A program made the position numbers and the translations under genes. A stretch of DNA of 64,000 bases, taken from positions 2,243,501-2,307,500 of the forward strand of contig NZ_CP009283.1 of NCBI RefSeq assembly GCF_000758625.1, read 5' to 3'. Origin of the DNA: Paenibacillus sp. FSL R7-0273. Its GTDB lineage: Bacteria; Bacillota; Bacilli; Paenibacillales; Paenibacillaceae. Positions 20,367 through 29,810 of the stretch are shown piece by piece. Each line of letters begins with the position of its first letter. Within the stretch, counting starts at the first letter, position 1. The notes below the pieces were generated by a model that was given only the letters and a program-made list of their open reading frames with translations, was not told where the DNA came from and did not search any database.

Positions 20367-21764
20367 ATGGCTAAGAAAGCGCCTGATATGGAGGAGTACC
20401 AGTACGGGTTCCGTGATGAGCACAAGTCAATATTTCAGTCTGGTAAAGGGCTCACGGAAGAAATCGTCCGCGAAATCTCCGCAATCAAAAACGAGCCGGA
20501 GTGGATGCTGAATTTCCGCCTGAAATCCCTGGAGCAGTTCCGTAAAATGCCGATGCCTAAATGGGGCGGCAATCTGGACGATCTGGATTTTGACGATATC
20601 CAATATTATGTAAGACCTTCCGAGAAGCAGGGGAAGACGTGGGAAGAGGTTCCTTCTGAAATCAAGGAAACCTTTGACAAGCTTGGTATTCCTGAGGCGG
20701 AGCAAAAGTTCCTGGCCGGTGTATCGGCACAGTATGAATCCGAGGTTGTCTACCACAGCATGCAGAAGGACCTTGAGGATCAGGGCGTTATCTTCACAGA
20801 TACGGATACCGCGCTGCGCGAGCACCCTGAGCTGTTCAAGAAATTCTTCGGCACGATCATCCCTCCGGCTGACAACAAATTTGCCGCACTTAACAGTGCA
20901 GTATGGTCAGGCGGAAGCTTCATCTATGTTCCAAAAGGCGTGAAATGCGAAGTGCCTCTGCAGGCTTACTTCCGCATCAACTCCGAGAATATGGGACAGT
21001 TCGAGCGTACGCTCATTCTTGCGGATGAGGACAGCTTCGTGCACTATGTAGAGGGCTGTACAGCACCGATCTACAGCACGAACTCCCTGCACAGCGCAGT
21101 TGTTGAGATTCTGTGTATGAAGAACGCACGCGTTCGTTATACTACGATCCAGAACTGGGCGCCGAACATCTATAACCTGGTAACCAAGCGTGCTGTAGCC
21201 GAAGAAAATGCCACGATGGAATGGGTTGACGGCAACATCGGCTCCAAGCTGACTATGAAATACCCTGCGGTTGTCCTGAAGGGACGCGGAGCGAAGGGTT
21301 CGGTATTGTCCATCGCGGTTGCGGGTAAAGACCAGCACCAGGATGCAGGCGCCAAGATGATCCACCTGGCACCTGATACAACATCGACCATCGTCTCCAA
21401 ATCAATCAGTAAGCACGGCGGCAAGGTAACTTACCGCGGACTCGCATCCTTCGGCCGTCAGGCAGAAGGCGCAAAGGCGAACATCAAGTGCGATACACTG
21501 ATTCTGGATAACCAGTCTACATCGGATACGATTCCGTACAACGAGATCATGAATGATAATGTCATTCTTGAGCATGAAGCTACGGTATCCAAGGTATCCG
21601 AAGAGCAGCTGTTCTATCTGATGAGCCGCGGCCTGACTGAGGCTGACGCTACACAGATGATCATCATGGGCTTCATCGAGCCGTTCACCAAGGAGCTGCC
21701 GATGGAATACGCGGTGGAAATGAACAGACTGATTAAGTTCGAAATGGAAGGGTCGATCGGCTAA
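20367..21764 (+). CDS. sufB: SufB, SUF scaffold subunit
   Basis: 465 residues, typical of SufB. It is the main scaffold subunit that carries the nascent cluster. Signs are the N-terminal [19 protein letters not shown], then [55 protein letters not shown], and the C-terminal [20 protein letters not shown]. The conserved cysteine within [13 protein letters not shown] context (here [14 protein letters not shown]) is the proposed persulfide acceptor. AAGGAGG precedes the ATG. It is the last gene of the operon and is followed by a strong terminator. Confidence 0.95.
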   Translation: MAKKAPDMEEYQYGFRDEHKSIFQSGKGLTEEIVREISAIKNEPEWMLNFRLKSLEQFRKMPMPKWGGNLDDLDFDDIQYYVRPSEKQGKTWEEVPSEIKETFDKLGIPEAEQKFLAGVSAQYESEVVYHSMQKDLEDQGVIFTDTDTALREHPELFKKFFGTIIPPADNKFAALNSAVWSGGSFIYVPKGVKCEVPLQAYFRINSENMGQFERTLILADEDSFVHYVEGCTAPIYSTNSLHSAVVEILCMKNARVRYTTIQNWAPNIYNLVTKRAVAEENATMEWVDGNIGSKLTMKYPAVVLKGRGAKGSVLSIAVAGKDQHQDAGAKMIHLAPDTTSTIVSKSISKHGGKVTYRGLASFGRQAEGAKANIKCDTLILDNQSTSDTIPYNEIMNDNVILEHEATVSKVSEEQLFYLMSRGLTEADATQMIIMGFIEPFTKELPMEYAVEMNRLIKFEMEGSIG

Positions 21765-21810
21765 ACCTTGTATTTACAGGGTTAGTTGCTCCCGCCCCTG
21801 ACTAATAAAT

Positions 21811-21867
21811 AAGTGTCCGCTGTGCTCTTGACACCATTGTGTCTGAGACGGGCGGACACTTTTTTTA
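21811..21867 (+). terminator. Terminator of the suf operon
   Basis: AAGTGTCCGC pairs with GCGGACACTT across a loop of about 30 bases that has some inner pairing, followed by TTTTTTT. Confidence 0.85.
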
Positions 21868-22174
21868 TGTGTCAGCAAATTAGTGATCAGCTATCACTTT
21901 TGATCATTTATTTTAAATCGAAACGCTGTTAACTTTATGTTGAATTATGCTAAAGCTAAATTGAGCAGCATTTGTAAGGAAACGGGAGCAATTAAAGATA
22001 CGACAGTCATTATAGGCCATGTTAAGCCTGATTTAACCGGAAAAAACCTGTAAAATGGTCAATTCTCCCCTTTGCCGCATTAAAACATGGGTGATAAACT
22101 GCTTAAAGTCGCTAATCTGAAAGCGCTAATAAATATGGCTTATCATGTGAGGTTAAGCTTTAAGGAGGAAAGAA
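21868..22174. other. Intergenic region between suf and the ABC exporter
   Basis: About 300 A+T-rich bases with no recognised gene. It holds a 38-codon frame (21937-22053, MLNYAKAKLSSICKETGAI) without a ribosome binding site. B. subtilis bmrCD is controlled by a leader peptide and attenuator in the equivalent place, but I cannot identify matching terminator and antiterminator hairpins here. Confidence 0.3.
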
Positions 22175-23950
22175 ATGGATGTTCTCAGGCAACTGCGGGG
22201 CTTTTACCGGGAGAAGCTGCATTATTTGATTCTGTCGATTATAGCTTTGGCCGCCGCAACTGCAGTGGGGCTTATAACCCCGAATTTGCTAAGAAGGCTG
22301 ATTGATGATGTCATTGTTCCCCTGAAATTTACAGAGGTGCCTGTGCTGGCCCTCAGTGTTGCGGCAGTCGTTATTGTAAAAGCCTGTCTGCAATTTGCCC
22401 ATGGTTTTTTTGGCGGACGGCTGGGTAACTTTCTGGCCTACCGGCTGCGTAACGCCTGTTATGAGAAGCTGCAATTCCTGTCTTTCCGCTATTATGATAC
22501 TGCCAAGACAGGCGATCTCATGTCCCGGTTGACCGGGGATCTCGAAGCAATCCGTAACTTTATCGGCTTCGGCTTTGCACAACTGCTGAATGTATTTTTT
22601 ATGGTGCTGTTCGGCTCCATTATGATGTTCACTATTAATTGGCAGCTGACGCTTGTTACCCTGGTTACGATGCCGTTTCTGGCAGCTGTAGCCTTCAAAT
22701 TCGAATCGAAAATTCATCCCGCCTTTCAGGAGATGCGGCTTGCCTTAAGCTCACTGACTACGGCTGTACAGGAGAATGTTACCGGTGTGCGGACAGTTAA
22801 ATCCTTCGCCAGAGAGGATTATGAGGTTGAGAAATTCTCGCACCGTAATGAACGTTATAAGGATAACCAGATTTTTGCGGCTGAGCTGTGGAGCAAGTTT
22901 TTCCCGGTGATGGAGCTGCTGGCCTCGGTCAGCATTGCTATTCTGCTCGGTGTCGGCGGAACACTCGTCATCAAAGGTAATATGTCACTGGGCGAGCTGG
23001 TAGCCTTTTTCAGCCTGATCTGGTACATTATCGGTCCGGTATGGGGACTTGGCTTCCACATCAACAACTATACGCAGTCCAAAGCCTCCGGAGAACGGGT
23101 GCTTGAGGTGCTTAACCAGCGGATTGATGTACAGGATAAAGCAGATGCTCTTCCGCTGGAGTCCTCTAAGGTAAAAGGCGAGGTTATTTTCAACCATGTA
23201 ACCTTTGCTTACGGAAACAAGATGCCTGCTGTCAAGGATATTCATTTCGAAGCCAAGCCAGGGGCAGTGATCGGCTTTCTGGGCGGGACCGGCTCCGGTA
23301 AATCAACGATTATCCAGCTGATGATGCGTGCCTACGATGTGAACGAGGGCAGCATTACACTGGATGGCACAGATATCCGGGAGTACAATGTGCGCAGTCT
23401 GCGTTCCCAGATCTCAACAGTCTTCCAGGAGACGTTCCTGTTCTCCTCATCCATCCGCAATAATATTTCATACGGCCTCAAAAATGTAAGCATGGACGAG
23501 ATCATCCGGGCAGCCCAGCTTGCCAAAGCCCATGATTTCATCATGGAGATGCCGGAAGGCTATGATACGGTGGTCGGTGAACGGGGAATGGGACTCTCCG
23601 GCGGACAGAAGCAGCGGATTGCCATTGCAAGGGCGTTGCTGAAGAATCCGCGGATTCTGATTCTCGATGATGCAACGAGCGCGGTTGATATGGAGACGGA
23701 GCATGAGATTCAGGCCGGCTTCCAGGAGGTTATGCGCGGCCGCACCACACTGATTATTGCCCACCGGATTTCCTCGCTGCGCCATGCTGACCAGATTATC
23801 GTCATGGACCAGGGGCGGATGGTGCAAACCGGCACGCATGCTGAGCTGATTGAGGTTCCCGGACCTTATCAGGACGTATACCGGATACAATATGCCGATT
23901 ATCTGGCCAGAACGCAGGATAGAGGGGAGGGAACAGGGCATGGAGCTTGA
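22175..23950 (+). CDS. ABC exporter half-transporter, degenerate-site subunit (YheI/BmrC-like)
   Basis: 591 residues: six transmembrane helices (about 15-310) fused to an ABC ATPase domain. Seen: Walker A GGTGSGKSTI, signature LSGGQKQR (canonical), Walker B followed by aspartate (ILILDDATSAVD) where glutamate normally activates water, and H-loop IIAHRISSLRH. Loss of the catalytic glutamate together with the non-canonical signature of the partner gene marks a heterodimeric exporter with one degenerate ATP site, as in BmrCD and TM287/288. Such pairs export drugs or lipids; the substrate here is unknown. AAGGAGG precedes the ATG. The last 11 bases overlap the next gene. Confidence 0.9.
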   Translation: MDVLRQLRGFYREKLHYLILSIIALAAATAVGLITPNLLRRLIDDVIVPLKFTEVPVLALSVAAVVIVKACLQFAHGFFGGRLGNFLAYRLRNACYEKLQFLSFRYYDTAKTGDLMSRLTGDLEAIRNFIGFGFAQLLNVFFMVLFGSIMMFTINWQLTLVTLVTMPFLAAVAFKFESKIHPAFQEMRLALSSLTTAVQENVTGVRTVKSFAREDYEVEKFSHRNERYKDNQIFAAELWSKFFPVMELLASVSIAILLGVGGTLVIKGNMSLGELVAFFSLIWYIIGPVWGLGFHINNYTQSKASGERVLEVLNQRIDVQDKADALPLESSKVKGEVIFNHVTFAYGNKMPAVKDIHFEAKPGAVIGFLGGTGSGKSTIIQLMMRAYDVNEGSITLDGTDIREYNVRSLRSQISTVFQETFLFSSSIRNNISYGLKNVSMDEIIRAAQLAKAHDFIMEMPEGYDTVVGERGMGLSGGQKQRIAIARALLKNPRILILDDATSAVDMETEHEIQAGFQEVMRGRTTLIIAHRISSLRHADQIIVMDQGRMVQTGTHAELIEVPGPYQDVYRIQYADYLARTQDRGEGTGHGA

Positions 23951-25811
23951 AAAGAAACAAACGGCAGGCGGACCGGCAGGTAAGCCCGGAAAGCAGGGTA
24001 AGGCGGCGGGACAGCTCCTTGAAGAGCGTTTTGTGTACAAGGATGATGACCAGATTGACAAGGCCTTTGACTGGAAGCAGTTCACCCGGCTGTTCGGATA
24101 TATGAAGCCATATGCAAAGCAGATGCTCCCGCTGGTCTCTGTCCTGATGATTCTGGGTACCGTAACCAAGCTGACGGTTCCCTTTCTGACCAGTATGGCG
24201 ATTGATAAGGCGATAGCTCCCAAGGAAGGGAGTCCCAGTCTGACTCTGCTTTACATATTGACAGCAAGCGTAATCGTACTTTATCTGATCCAGTGGATTG
24301 CCGGAGTGTACCGGATTAAATACACCAATGTAATCGGGCAGCGGGTCATTTATGATCTGCGTTCGGATCTGTTCCGGCATATCCAGAAGCTGTCGTTTAA
24401 CTTCTTTGATAAAAGACCGGCGGGCTCCGTACTGGTCCGCGTAACGAATGATATTAACTCCCTGCAGGATTTGTTCACCAACGGAGTCGTCAACCTGATG
24501 ATCGACTGTGTCCAGCTGGTCGGGATCATGGTCATTCTGCTGCTGATCAACTGGAAGCTGGGGCTCGCTGTAATGATTACTGTGCCGGTTATGTTCTTTG
24601 TGTCCACCAAGCTGCGCCAGAAAATCCGGATCGCCTGGCAGGATGTGCGGATGAAAAACTCGCGGATCAATTCCCATCTGAACGAGTCGATCCAGGGTAT
24701 CCGTGTAACCCAGGCATATACGCAGGAACAGGAGAACATGCAGTATTTTGACGCGATGAATATGGACAGCCGCAAATCCTGGAACAAGGCTTCTGCGATG
24801 AACCAGGCGTTTGGCCCGATTATCGAGGTTACCGGCGGGATCGGCACGATGATTCTGTTCTGGTACGGTGCGTATCTGATCCAGTCAGGAGATCTGACAG
24901 TCGGCTACCTGGTGGCGTTCAGTACGTATGTCAGCAATTTCTGGGACCCGATTAACCGGCTGGGCCAGATGTATAATCAGCTGCTGGTGGCTATGGCATC
25001 CTCGGAGCGGATTTTTGAATACCTGGATGAGCAGCCTGCGGTGCAGGATAAGCCGGGTGCCAAGCCGCTGCCGAAGATTCAGGGGAACATCAGCTTCAAG
25101 AATGTCGTATTCGAGTATGAAAAAGGACGGGCGGCGCTGAAGGGGATTTCGCTCGATGTCAAAGCCGGTCAGTCTATAGCCCTTGTCGGACATACCGGCT
25201 CAGGGAAGAGTACAATTATCAACCTGATCGGGCGTTTCTATGATATTAAAAGCGGCGGGCTGACGATAGACGGTCAGGACGTGCGTGAAGTCCAGCTGCA
25301 GACCCTGCGTGAGCAGATCGGGATCGTGCTGCAGGATACGTTCATATTCTCAGGGACGATCCGGGACAATATCCGTTTCGGACGGCTGGATGCAACGGAC
25401 CAGGAGATTGAAGAGGTTGCCAAGGCGGTGGATGCGCATGAATTCATCATGAAGCTGCCCCGCGGCTATGACACAGAGGTAGAGGAGCGGGGGAGCGCCT
25501 TGTCGATGGGACAGCGCCAGCTGTTATCCTTTGCCCGGGCGCTGCTGGCTGACCCGCGGATTCTGATTCTGGATGAGGCAACGGCAAGCATCGATACCGA
25601 GACAGAGATTAAAATCCAGGACGCGCTGAAAATCCTGCTCAAGGGCCGGACCTCCTTTATCGTGGCTCACCGGCTTTCAACGATCCGCCATGCCGATAAA
25701 ATTGTCGTGCTGGATCACGGTGAGATCAAGGAAGAAGGCACACATGCCGAGCTTACAGCACGGGACGGCATTTATAACGGATTAATCGAAGCGCAATTCC
25801 GCTTCCTGTAG
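23940..25811 (+). CDS. ABC exporter half-transporter, catalytic-site subunit (YheH/BmrD-like)
   Basis: 623 residues from the ATG that overlaps the previous gene. The N-terminal 50 residues are a charged cytoplasmic extension (KKQTAGGPAGKPGKQGKAAG), and the membrane domain and ATPase follow. Walker A is GHTGSGKSTI, Walker B LILDEATASID with the catalytic glutamate present, H-loop IVAHRLSTIRH. The signature is LSMGQRQL rather than LSGGQ. When paired with the upstream subunit, one composite site is fully canonical (this Walker B plus the partner LSGGQ) and the other is degenerate. The tight overlap supports stoichiometric assembly. Confidence 0.9.
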   Translation: MELEKKQTAGGPAGKPGKQGKAAGQLLEERFVYKDDDQIDKAFDWKQFTRLFGYMKPYAKQMLPLVSVLMILGTVTKLTVPFLTSMAIDKAIAPKEGSPSLTLLYILTASVIVLYLIQWIAGVYRIKYTNVIGQRVIYDLRSDLFRHIQKLSFNFFDKRPAGSVLVRVTNDINSLQDLFTNGVVNLMIDCVQLVGIMVILLLINWKLGLAVMITVPVMFFVSTKLRQKIRIAWQDVRMKNSRINSHLNESIQGIRVTQAYTQEQENMQYFDAMNMDSRKSWNKASAMNQAFGPIIEVTGGIGTMILFWYGAYLIQSGDLTVGYLVAFSTYVSNFWDPINRLGQMYNQLLVAMASSERIFEYLDEQPAVQDKPGAKPLPKIQGNISFKNVVFEYEKGRAALKGISLDVKAGQSIALVGHTGSGKSTIINLIGRFYDIKSGGLTIDGQDVREVQLQTLREQIGIVLQDTFIFSGTIRDNIRFGRLDATDQEIEEVAKAVDAHEFIMKLPRGYDTEVEERGSALSMGQRQLLSFARALLADPRILILDEATASIDTETEIKIQDALKILLKGRTSFIVAHRLSTIRHADKIVVLDHGEIKEEGTHAELTARDGIYNGLIEAQFRFL

Positions 25812-25823
25812 CTATTACAAGGT

Positions 25824-25862
25824 AAACAGCCCGTCTCCGCATTGCCGGAGGCGGGCTGTTTG
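25824..25862 (+). terminator. Terminator of the ABC exporter operon
   Basis: AAACAGCCCG and CGGGCTGTTT enclose a further TCTCCG / CGGAGG stem, giving a long G+C-rich hairpin that ends in TTT. Confidence 0.8.
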
Positions 25863-25936
25863 CATACAGATATTAATCCGAATTGTATGAATCAGAAAGA
25901 ATGAGACACCGGCAGCTCCCTGCCGTGCAGCAGCCA

Positions 25937-26182
25937 TTACCGCCGCCTGGGCGCTTTACCGGTGCTGCGCACCTTCTGAAGCTGTGCCGCTATGTCCTGC
26001 TGCCAGGGCACATCGGAGGTCTGTGCCGCAAGCTGTTCCTCCATATGCAGCCGGCCCATTTCCCAGCAGTAGACCGTGTTGGCGTGTAGGCAGTGCTCTT
26101 GCTCTGTAAGCTCAGGCTGTGTTAGCGGCCGGGTTCGGCTTATCGTATACAGCTCAGCCAGCCGCTGATGAATTAGCAGCAT
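25937..26182 (-). CDS. Small hypothetical protein
   Basis: 81 residues from the ATG at 26182, preceded by GGGAGGTGGAG. The sequence is MLLIHQRLAELYTISRTRPL, then ELTEQEHCLHANTVYCWEMG, predicted fully helical and without membrane segments. Short proteins of this shape are common in Bacillus and Paenibacillus genomes, but I know no function. It lies downstream of the HD-GYP gene on the same strand, separated by a terminator. Confidence 0.65.
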   Translation of the reverse strand: MLLIHQRLAELYTISRTRPLTQPELTEQEHCLHANTVYCWEMGRLHMEEQLAAQTSDVPWQQDIAAQLQKVRSTGKAPRRR

Positions 26183-26273
26183 TACTCCACCTCCCGTTGT
26201 TCGGCCTGTCTTACCAGCCTCGCCATAGATTCTGCAGCCCAAACATTCTCTGTAGAGTCCAAGTCCAATCTGT

Positions 26274-26313
26274 ACAAAAGAGGCTCCCTTTACCGTTGAC
26301 GGTCAGGGAGCCT
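26274..26313 (-). terminator. Terminator of the HD-GYP gene
   Basis: AGGCTCCCT / AGGGAGCCT stem, with CTTTTG following on the minus strand. Confidence 0.75.
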
Positions 26314-26318
26314 TTGTA

Positions 26319-27362
26319 CTATTCCATATAAATTTCTACAATCGTAATTTGGCGCTCACGGGACAGATCGAGGAATTTACCGTCGCACTGCACCAGCGGA
26401 CGGAAGACATCCAGCGGATTGTTCATAATGATAACCCCGATATCACCGGTATTGAGCAGTACTTTTTTGTTGATAAAATTAGGCATCAGATGCTGGACAA
26501 ATGCCTGAACATGTCTGCCGTTAAGCTTGCCGAAGCTGAGCGAATTCAGCTCCCGCAGTACGGAGATGAGCTCCTGCTTCGACTGGTAGACCCGGTGGGT
26601 GGTCATTGCGCTGTAGGTATCAGCGACGGCAGCGATCTGGGCGTAGGGATGAATATCGGCCTTGGTCAGATTGCCGGGATAGCCGCTGCCGTCCTCCCGC
26701 TCATGATGCTGCAGGGCAACCAGGGCTGTAAAGGGATCATCCATGGAATTGCGGATAATTTCATTGCCGTAAACCGTATGTAATTTCACTTCTTCAAATT
26801 CCGCCGGTGTGAGCTTGCCCGGTTTCTTGAGAATGGCCGGGGAGATCCGGCAATTGCCGATATCAATCAGGTATCCGGCCCGGCCGATTTCATAGCATTC
26901 CTGCTTGGAATATCCCAGCCAGGAAGCTATATAATAAGATAGCATGCCAACCTGCAGAGAATGGTTATAGGTGTAATTGTCTTCACGGTCCAGCAGCAGC
27001 AGAAGTGTCACCACATCCTTGTGCTTATCAAGTGCGTGCAGAGTAGGCTGAAGGATGTCATCAACGACGGATTGGCTAAAGCTTCCTTTAGTCAACGCTT
27101 CCAAGTATACCGATTCGAAGCCTTCAATGCTGGTGTCAAAGCTGGCGGTTACCGTCTGGATAACGGATGATCTGCTGGTTGGTACAACAGCCTCCTGCCG
27201 CCCGTCTTCGATATCAACATAATCAACCCCGTGCTGAATCAGCTTGGATATCTCCTCAAGCTGAAGGCGGGAGCCTTTGGGCAATACGTGTAAGCCCCTT
27301 GAGCTGAAGGTGTCCGACCGCAGAAAATCTCCGGCTTTTAGATCCATCACATGTACTCTCAA
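26319..27362 (-). CDS. HD-GYP domain protein with degenerate metal ligands
   Basis: 347 residues; TTG start with AAGGTGG seven bases upstream. The N-terminal 55 residues resemble the small domain that precedes many HD-GYP proteins, and the HD-GYP domain covers about 115-310. HD-GYP enzymes hydrolyse cyclic di-GMP. Here the usual HDIGK metal motif reads IDIGN, so the HD histidine and the lysine are both missing, while HHEREDGSGYPG and QIAAVADTYSAM are kept. The first histidine of the fold is present in YNHSLQVGMLSYYIASW. It may bind but not cleave the dinucleotide, acting as a sensor. A paralogue with an intact HDIGK motif lies at 30734. Confidence 0.82.
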   Translation of the reverse strand: MRVHVMDLKAGDFLRSDTFSSRGLHVLPKGSRLQLEEISKLIQHGVDYVDIEDGRQEAVVPTSRSSVIQTVTASFDTSIEGFESVYLEALTKGSFSQSVVDDILQPTLHALDKHKDVVTLLLLLDREDNYTYNHSLQVGMLSYYIASWLGYSKQECYEIGRAGYLIDIGNCRISPAILKKPGKLTPAEFEEVKLHTVYGNEIIRNSMDDPFTALVALQHHEREDGSGYPGNLTKADIHPYAQIAAVADTYSAMTTHRVYQSKQELISVLRELNSLSFGKLNGRHVQAFVQHLMPNFINKKVLLNTGDIGVIIMNNPLDVFRPLVQCDGKFLDLSRERQITIVEIYME

Positions 27363-27441
27363 TACTATGCCACCTTACTAATCGCAATTTTCCTCAGCAT
27401 AGCAACAAAGCGGGAAATATTCAATGATTTTGCAGCAGGAA

Positions 27442-28155
27442 CTAAAGCGGTTTATATTCTTTGGCCTTGGGGTCAGAGCCGAGCCAGGCTTCCCCGGAAT
27501 CATTGATGTCTTTTTTCCATACCGGTACAGAGGCTTTGAGCTGCTCGATGGCATACCGGCTTGCTTCATAACAAATGTCACGGTGAGCGGCGGACACGGC
27601 GATAATGACACTGGCCTCTTTAAGTCCCACCAGGCCTGTACGGTGCGCAATGGCACAATTTGCATTCCACCGGCTCTTCACCTCTCTGCCGATTTCCTGC
27701 AGCTTGCCAAGCGCCATCGGGGTATAGGCCTCATAATGAAGCGCTGTAGTCCGCTGGTCTCCGGTCATTTCCCTTGTGGTGCCGACAAATACCAGAGAAG
27801 CGCCGTGATTCTGGTCCAGCACCTTGTCCAGCAGGACTTCTGCATTTAAGGGCTGACCGGTAATGCTGAACAGGCCGTCCGCTGTCTCCCCGCCGGTCTG
27901 TTCCGGTTCACCGCCGGATACCGGAGGAATAAGGGCAATCTCCGCATCTGGAGATATAGACGAGTCATCAGGTGCATATTCATGATTAACCGCTACAAGC
28001 GAAGTATGGATCTGCTGGGCTGCCTCAGGGTATGAAGCGGCAAGCAGTGTCTTAAGTCCGCCAGCTGTCAGCGGCGCCTCAGGCACCTCAAATTTCAGGG
28101 CGGATGCGCTGAACATCTCCGCCAGGCCGGCGAACAGGCGTATAGTTATCTCCAT
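27442..28155 (-). CDS. MoaD-MoaE fusion, molybdopterin synthase
   Basis: 237 residues. Residues 1 to about 85 are MoaD, a ubiquitin-like sulfur carrier (ITIRLFAGLAEMFSASAL ... IALIPPVSGG). After a short acidic linker with a second GG (EPEQTGGE), residues 95-237 are MoaE (SITGQPLNAEVLLDKVL, then GASLVFVGTTRE, HYEAYTPMAL, WKKDINDSGEAWLG with the catalytic lysine). MoaD must end in a free Gly-Gly thiocarboxylate to donate sulfur to precursor Z; in the fusion that end is internal, so proteolytic release after SGG is expected, as reported for mycobacterial MoaX. No other moa gene is nearby. Confidence 0.9.
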   Translation of the reverse strand: MEITIRLFAGLAEMFSASALKFEVPEAPLTAGGLKTLLAASYPEAAQQIHTSLVAVNHEYAPDDSSISPDAEIALIPPVSGGEPEQTGGETADGLFSITGQPLNAEVLLDKVLDQNHGASLVFVGTTREMTGDQRTTALHYEAYTPMALGKLQEIGREVKSRWNANCAIAHRTGLVGLKEASVIIAVSAAHRDICYEASRYAIEQLKASVPVWKKDINDSGEAWLGSDPKAKEYKPL

Positions 28156-28287
28156 TGTTCATTTCACCTCATGGTTCTAATAATGATTCCAATATACCAT
28201 ATTGCCCCTGAAAATGTTATGCTAGGCTACATAAGATTACATGCCTGCCGCTTCTGCCGGAACGGCTTTACAGAAGGAAGGGAACTA

Positions 28288-29733
28288 GTGCTCATGGAGT
28301 CTGTACCACAGAGACTGACGATACTTCATACAAATGATATACATAGCCATTTTGAGACGATGAGCCCCATTGCTGCCGGGATTGCCGGGCTGAAGGCTGC
28401 AGCCGGTGAGGAGGCCGTGCTGCTGGTGGATATCGGCGATCATATGGACCGGGCTGCCGTGGAGACGGAAGGAACGATGGGCCAGGCGAACATAGATATA
28501 ATCAATCTGACCGGATATGACGCGGTAACCATAGGCAATAATGAAGGTCTTACATTCCCGCCGGGGACATTGTCCGCCATATTCTCCGGGCTGCAGTGCC
28601 CCGTAGTCTGCTGTAATTTCCTGGATGCCGCCACAGGCGAGCCCCCGCATTGGATGAAGCGTCACGCCATCGTGGAGAAGAACGGAATCAGGATCGGCAT
28701 AACCGGGGCTACAGCTGCGTTTACGTCCTTTTATGCCCTGCTGGGCTGGGAGGTTATGGATCCTGAAGAGGCCCTGCGCGAAGAGTGCCGCCAGCTGGCA
28801 CAGCAGGCGGATATCGTTATCATCCTGTCCCACCTGGGGCTGCCTGCTGATAAGCAACTGGCAGAGCGGCTGGAGGGCGTGCATGCCATTCTCGGAGGCC
28901 ATACCCACCATCTGCTGGAGCAGCCGCTGATGATTAACGGAACGGCTGTCTGCGGTGCCGGCAAATTCGGCCGCTACCTGGGCCGGCTGCAGTTTGAGCG
29001 TCCTGTAGACGGGGCGCCGTTCAGGCTGGTCAACGGCGGCTGTATTGAGCTGAATCAGCTGCTGACAGAATCAGTGGTGGCTCCGGCCGCCGCGCTGCAT
29101 CTCCGGCAAGGGCATGAGGCGCTGGAGGAAACGGTTGCGATTACCGGTCATGAGCTGACGCTGGATCTGCTCGGTGAATCGCCCTTCGGGAACCTGCTGG
29201 CCCAGGCTGTCCGCCGGTTTACAGGTACCCGGCTGTCCCTGGTCAATACCGGGCAGCTGCTGGGCCCGCTTCCGGAAGGCACTATTACAGCAGGGATGCT
29301 GCATGCGCTGTGTCCTTCACCGATTAACCCCTGCATAATCAAGCTCAAGGGCAAGGATATCCGGACAGCCCTTCAGCAGAGCCTGACAGAGGAGTTCTGT
29401 ACAAAGCCGATATTCGGCTACGGCTTCAGAGGGAAGGTGCTCGGCAGCCTGGCAGCCGACGGATTAAAAATCTTGTACGATCCTGCAGTAATGCCTTATG
29501 ATAATAGTATTGCAGTTTTTGTCGAAGAGGAGCCGCTGGAGGACGAAACGGAGTATGAGGTAGGCACCCTCGATATGTTCACCTTCCGCTCCGGCTATGA
29601 GAGCATTGCGGACGGACGTGAACCGGTGTACCTGGTGCCGCATTTCCTGCGCGATCTGCTGCGGATGGAATTGCAGCGTCCGGGCAGCCTTGAGGAGAGC
29701 GCCGTCAGGCGATGGGTGAACACAGCCACTTAA
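28288..29733 (+). CDS. yunD: YunD-like metallophosphoesterase/5'-nucleotidase
   Basis: About 481 residues from a GTG with GAAGGAAGG upstream; the ATG at 28294 is an alternative. An N-terminal metallophosphoesterase domain carries the metal ligands in LTILHTNDIHSHFE, VDIGDHMDRA, VTIGNNEGLTF, IILSHLG and ILGGHTHHLL. The C-terminal half is the 5'-nucleotidase C-domain (LVNTGQLLGPLPEGTITAG). The GNNEG motif, with asparagine in place of the usual histidine, matches B. subtilis YunD. There is no signal peptide, so it is probably cytoplasmic, unlike secreted UshA. The nucleotide substrate is unknown. It is divergent from the MoaD-MoaE gene. Confidence 0.86.
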   Translation: MLMESVPQRLTILHTNDIHSHFETMSPIAAGIAGLKAAAGEEAVLLVDIGDHMDRAAVETEGTMGQANIDIINLTGYDAVTIGNNEGLTFPPGTLSAIFSGLQCPVVCCNFLDAATGEPPHWMKRHAIVEKNGIRIGITGATAAFTSFYALLGWEVMDPEEALREECRQLAQQADIVIILSHLGLPADKQLAERLEGVHAILGGHTHHLLEQPLMINGTAVCGAGKFGRYLGRLQFERPVDGAPFRLVNGGCIELNQLLTESVVAPAAALHLRQGHEALEETVAITGHELTLDLLGESPFGNLLAQAVRRFTGTRLSLVNTGQLLGPLPEGTITAGMLHALCPSPINPCIIKLKGKDIRTALQQSLTEEFCTKPIFGYGFRGKVLGSLAADGLKILYDPAVMPYDNSIAVFVEEEPLEDETEYEVGTLDMFTFRSGYESIADGREPVYLVPHFLRDLLRMELQRPGSLEESAVRRWVNTAT

Positions 29734-29810
29734 GAGCTTCATCTACATAAGCACGGCACACGCAGAATTCGGGGCAGGTTATTTTTTCTAAACAAAAACA
29801 GGAGGAAGCC

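Noticed and set aside
21937..22053. Leader peptide for the ABC exporter
   Set aside because: No ribosome binding site and no terminator/antiterminator pair could be found.
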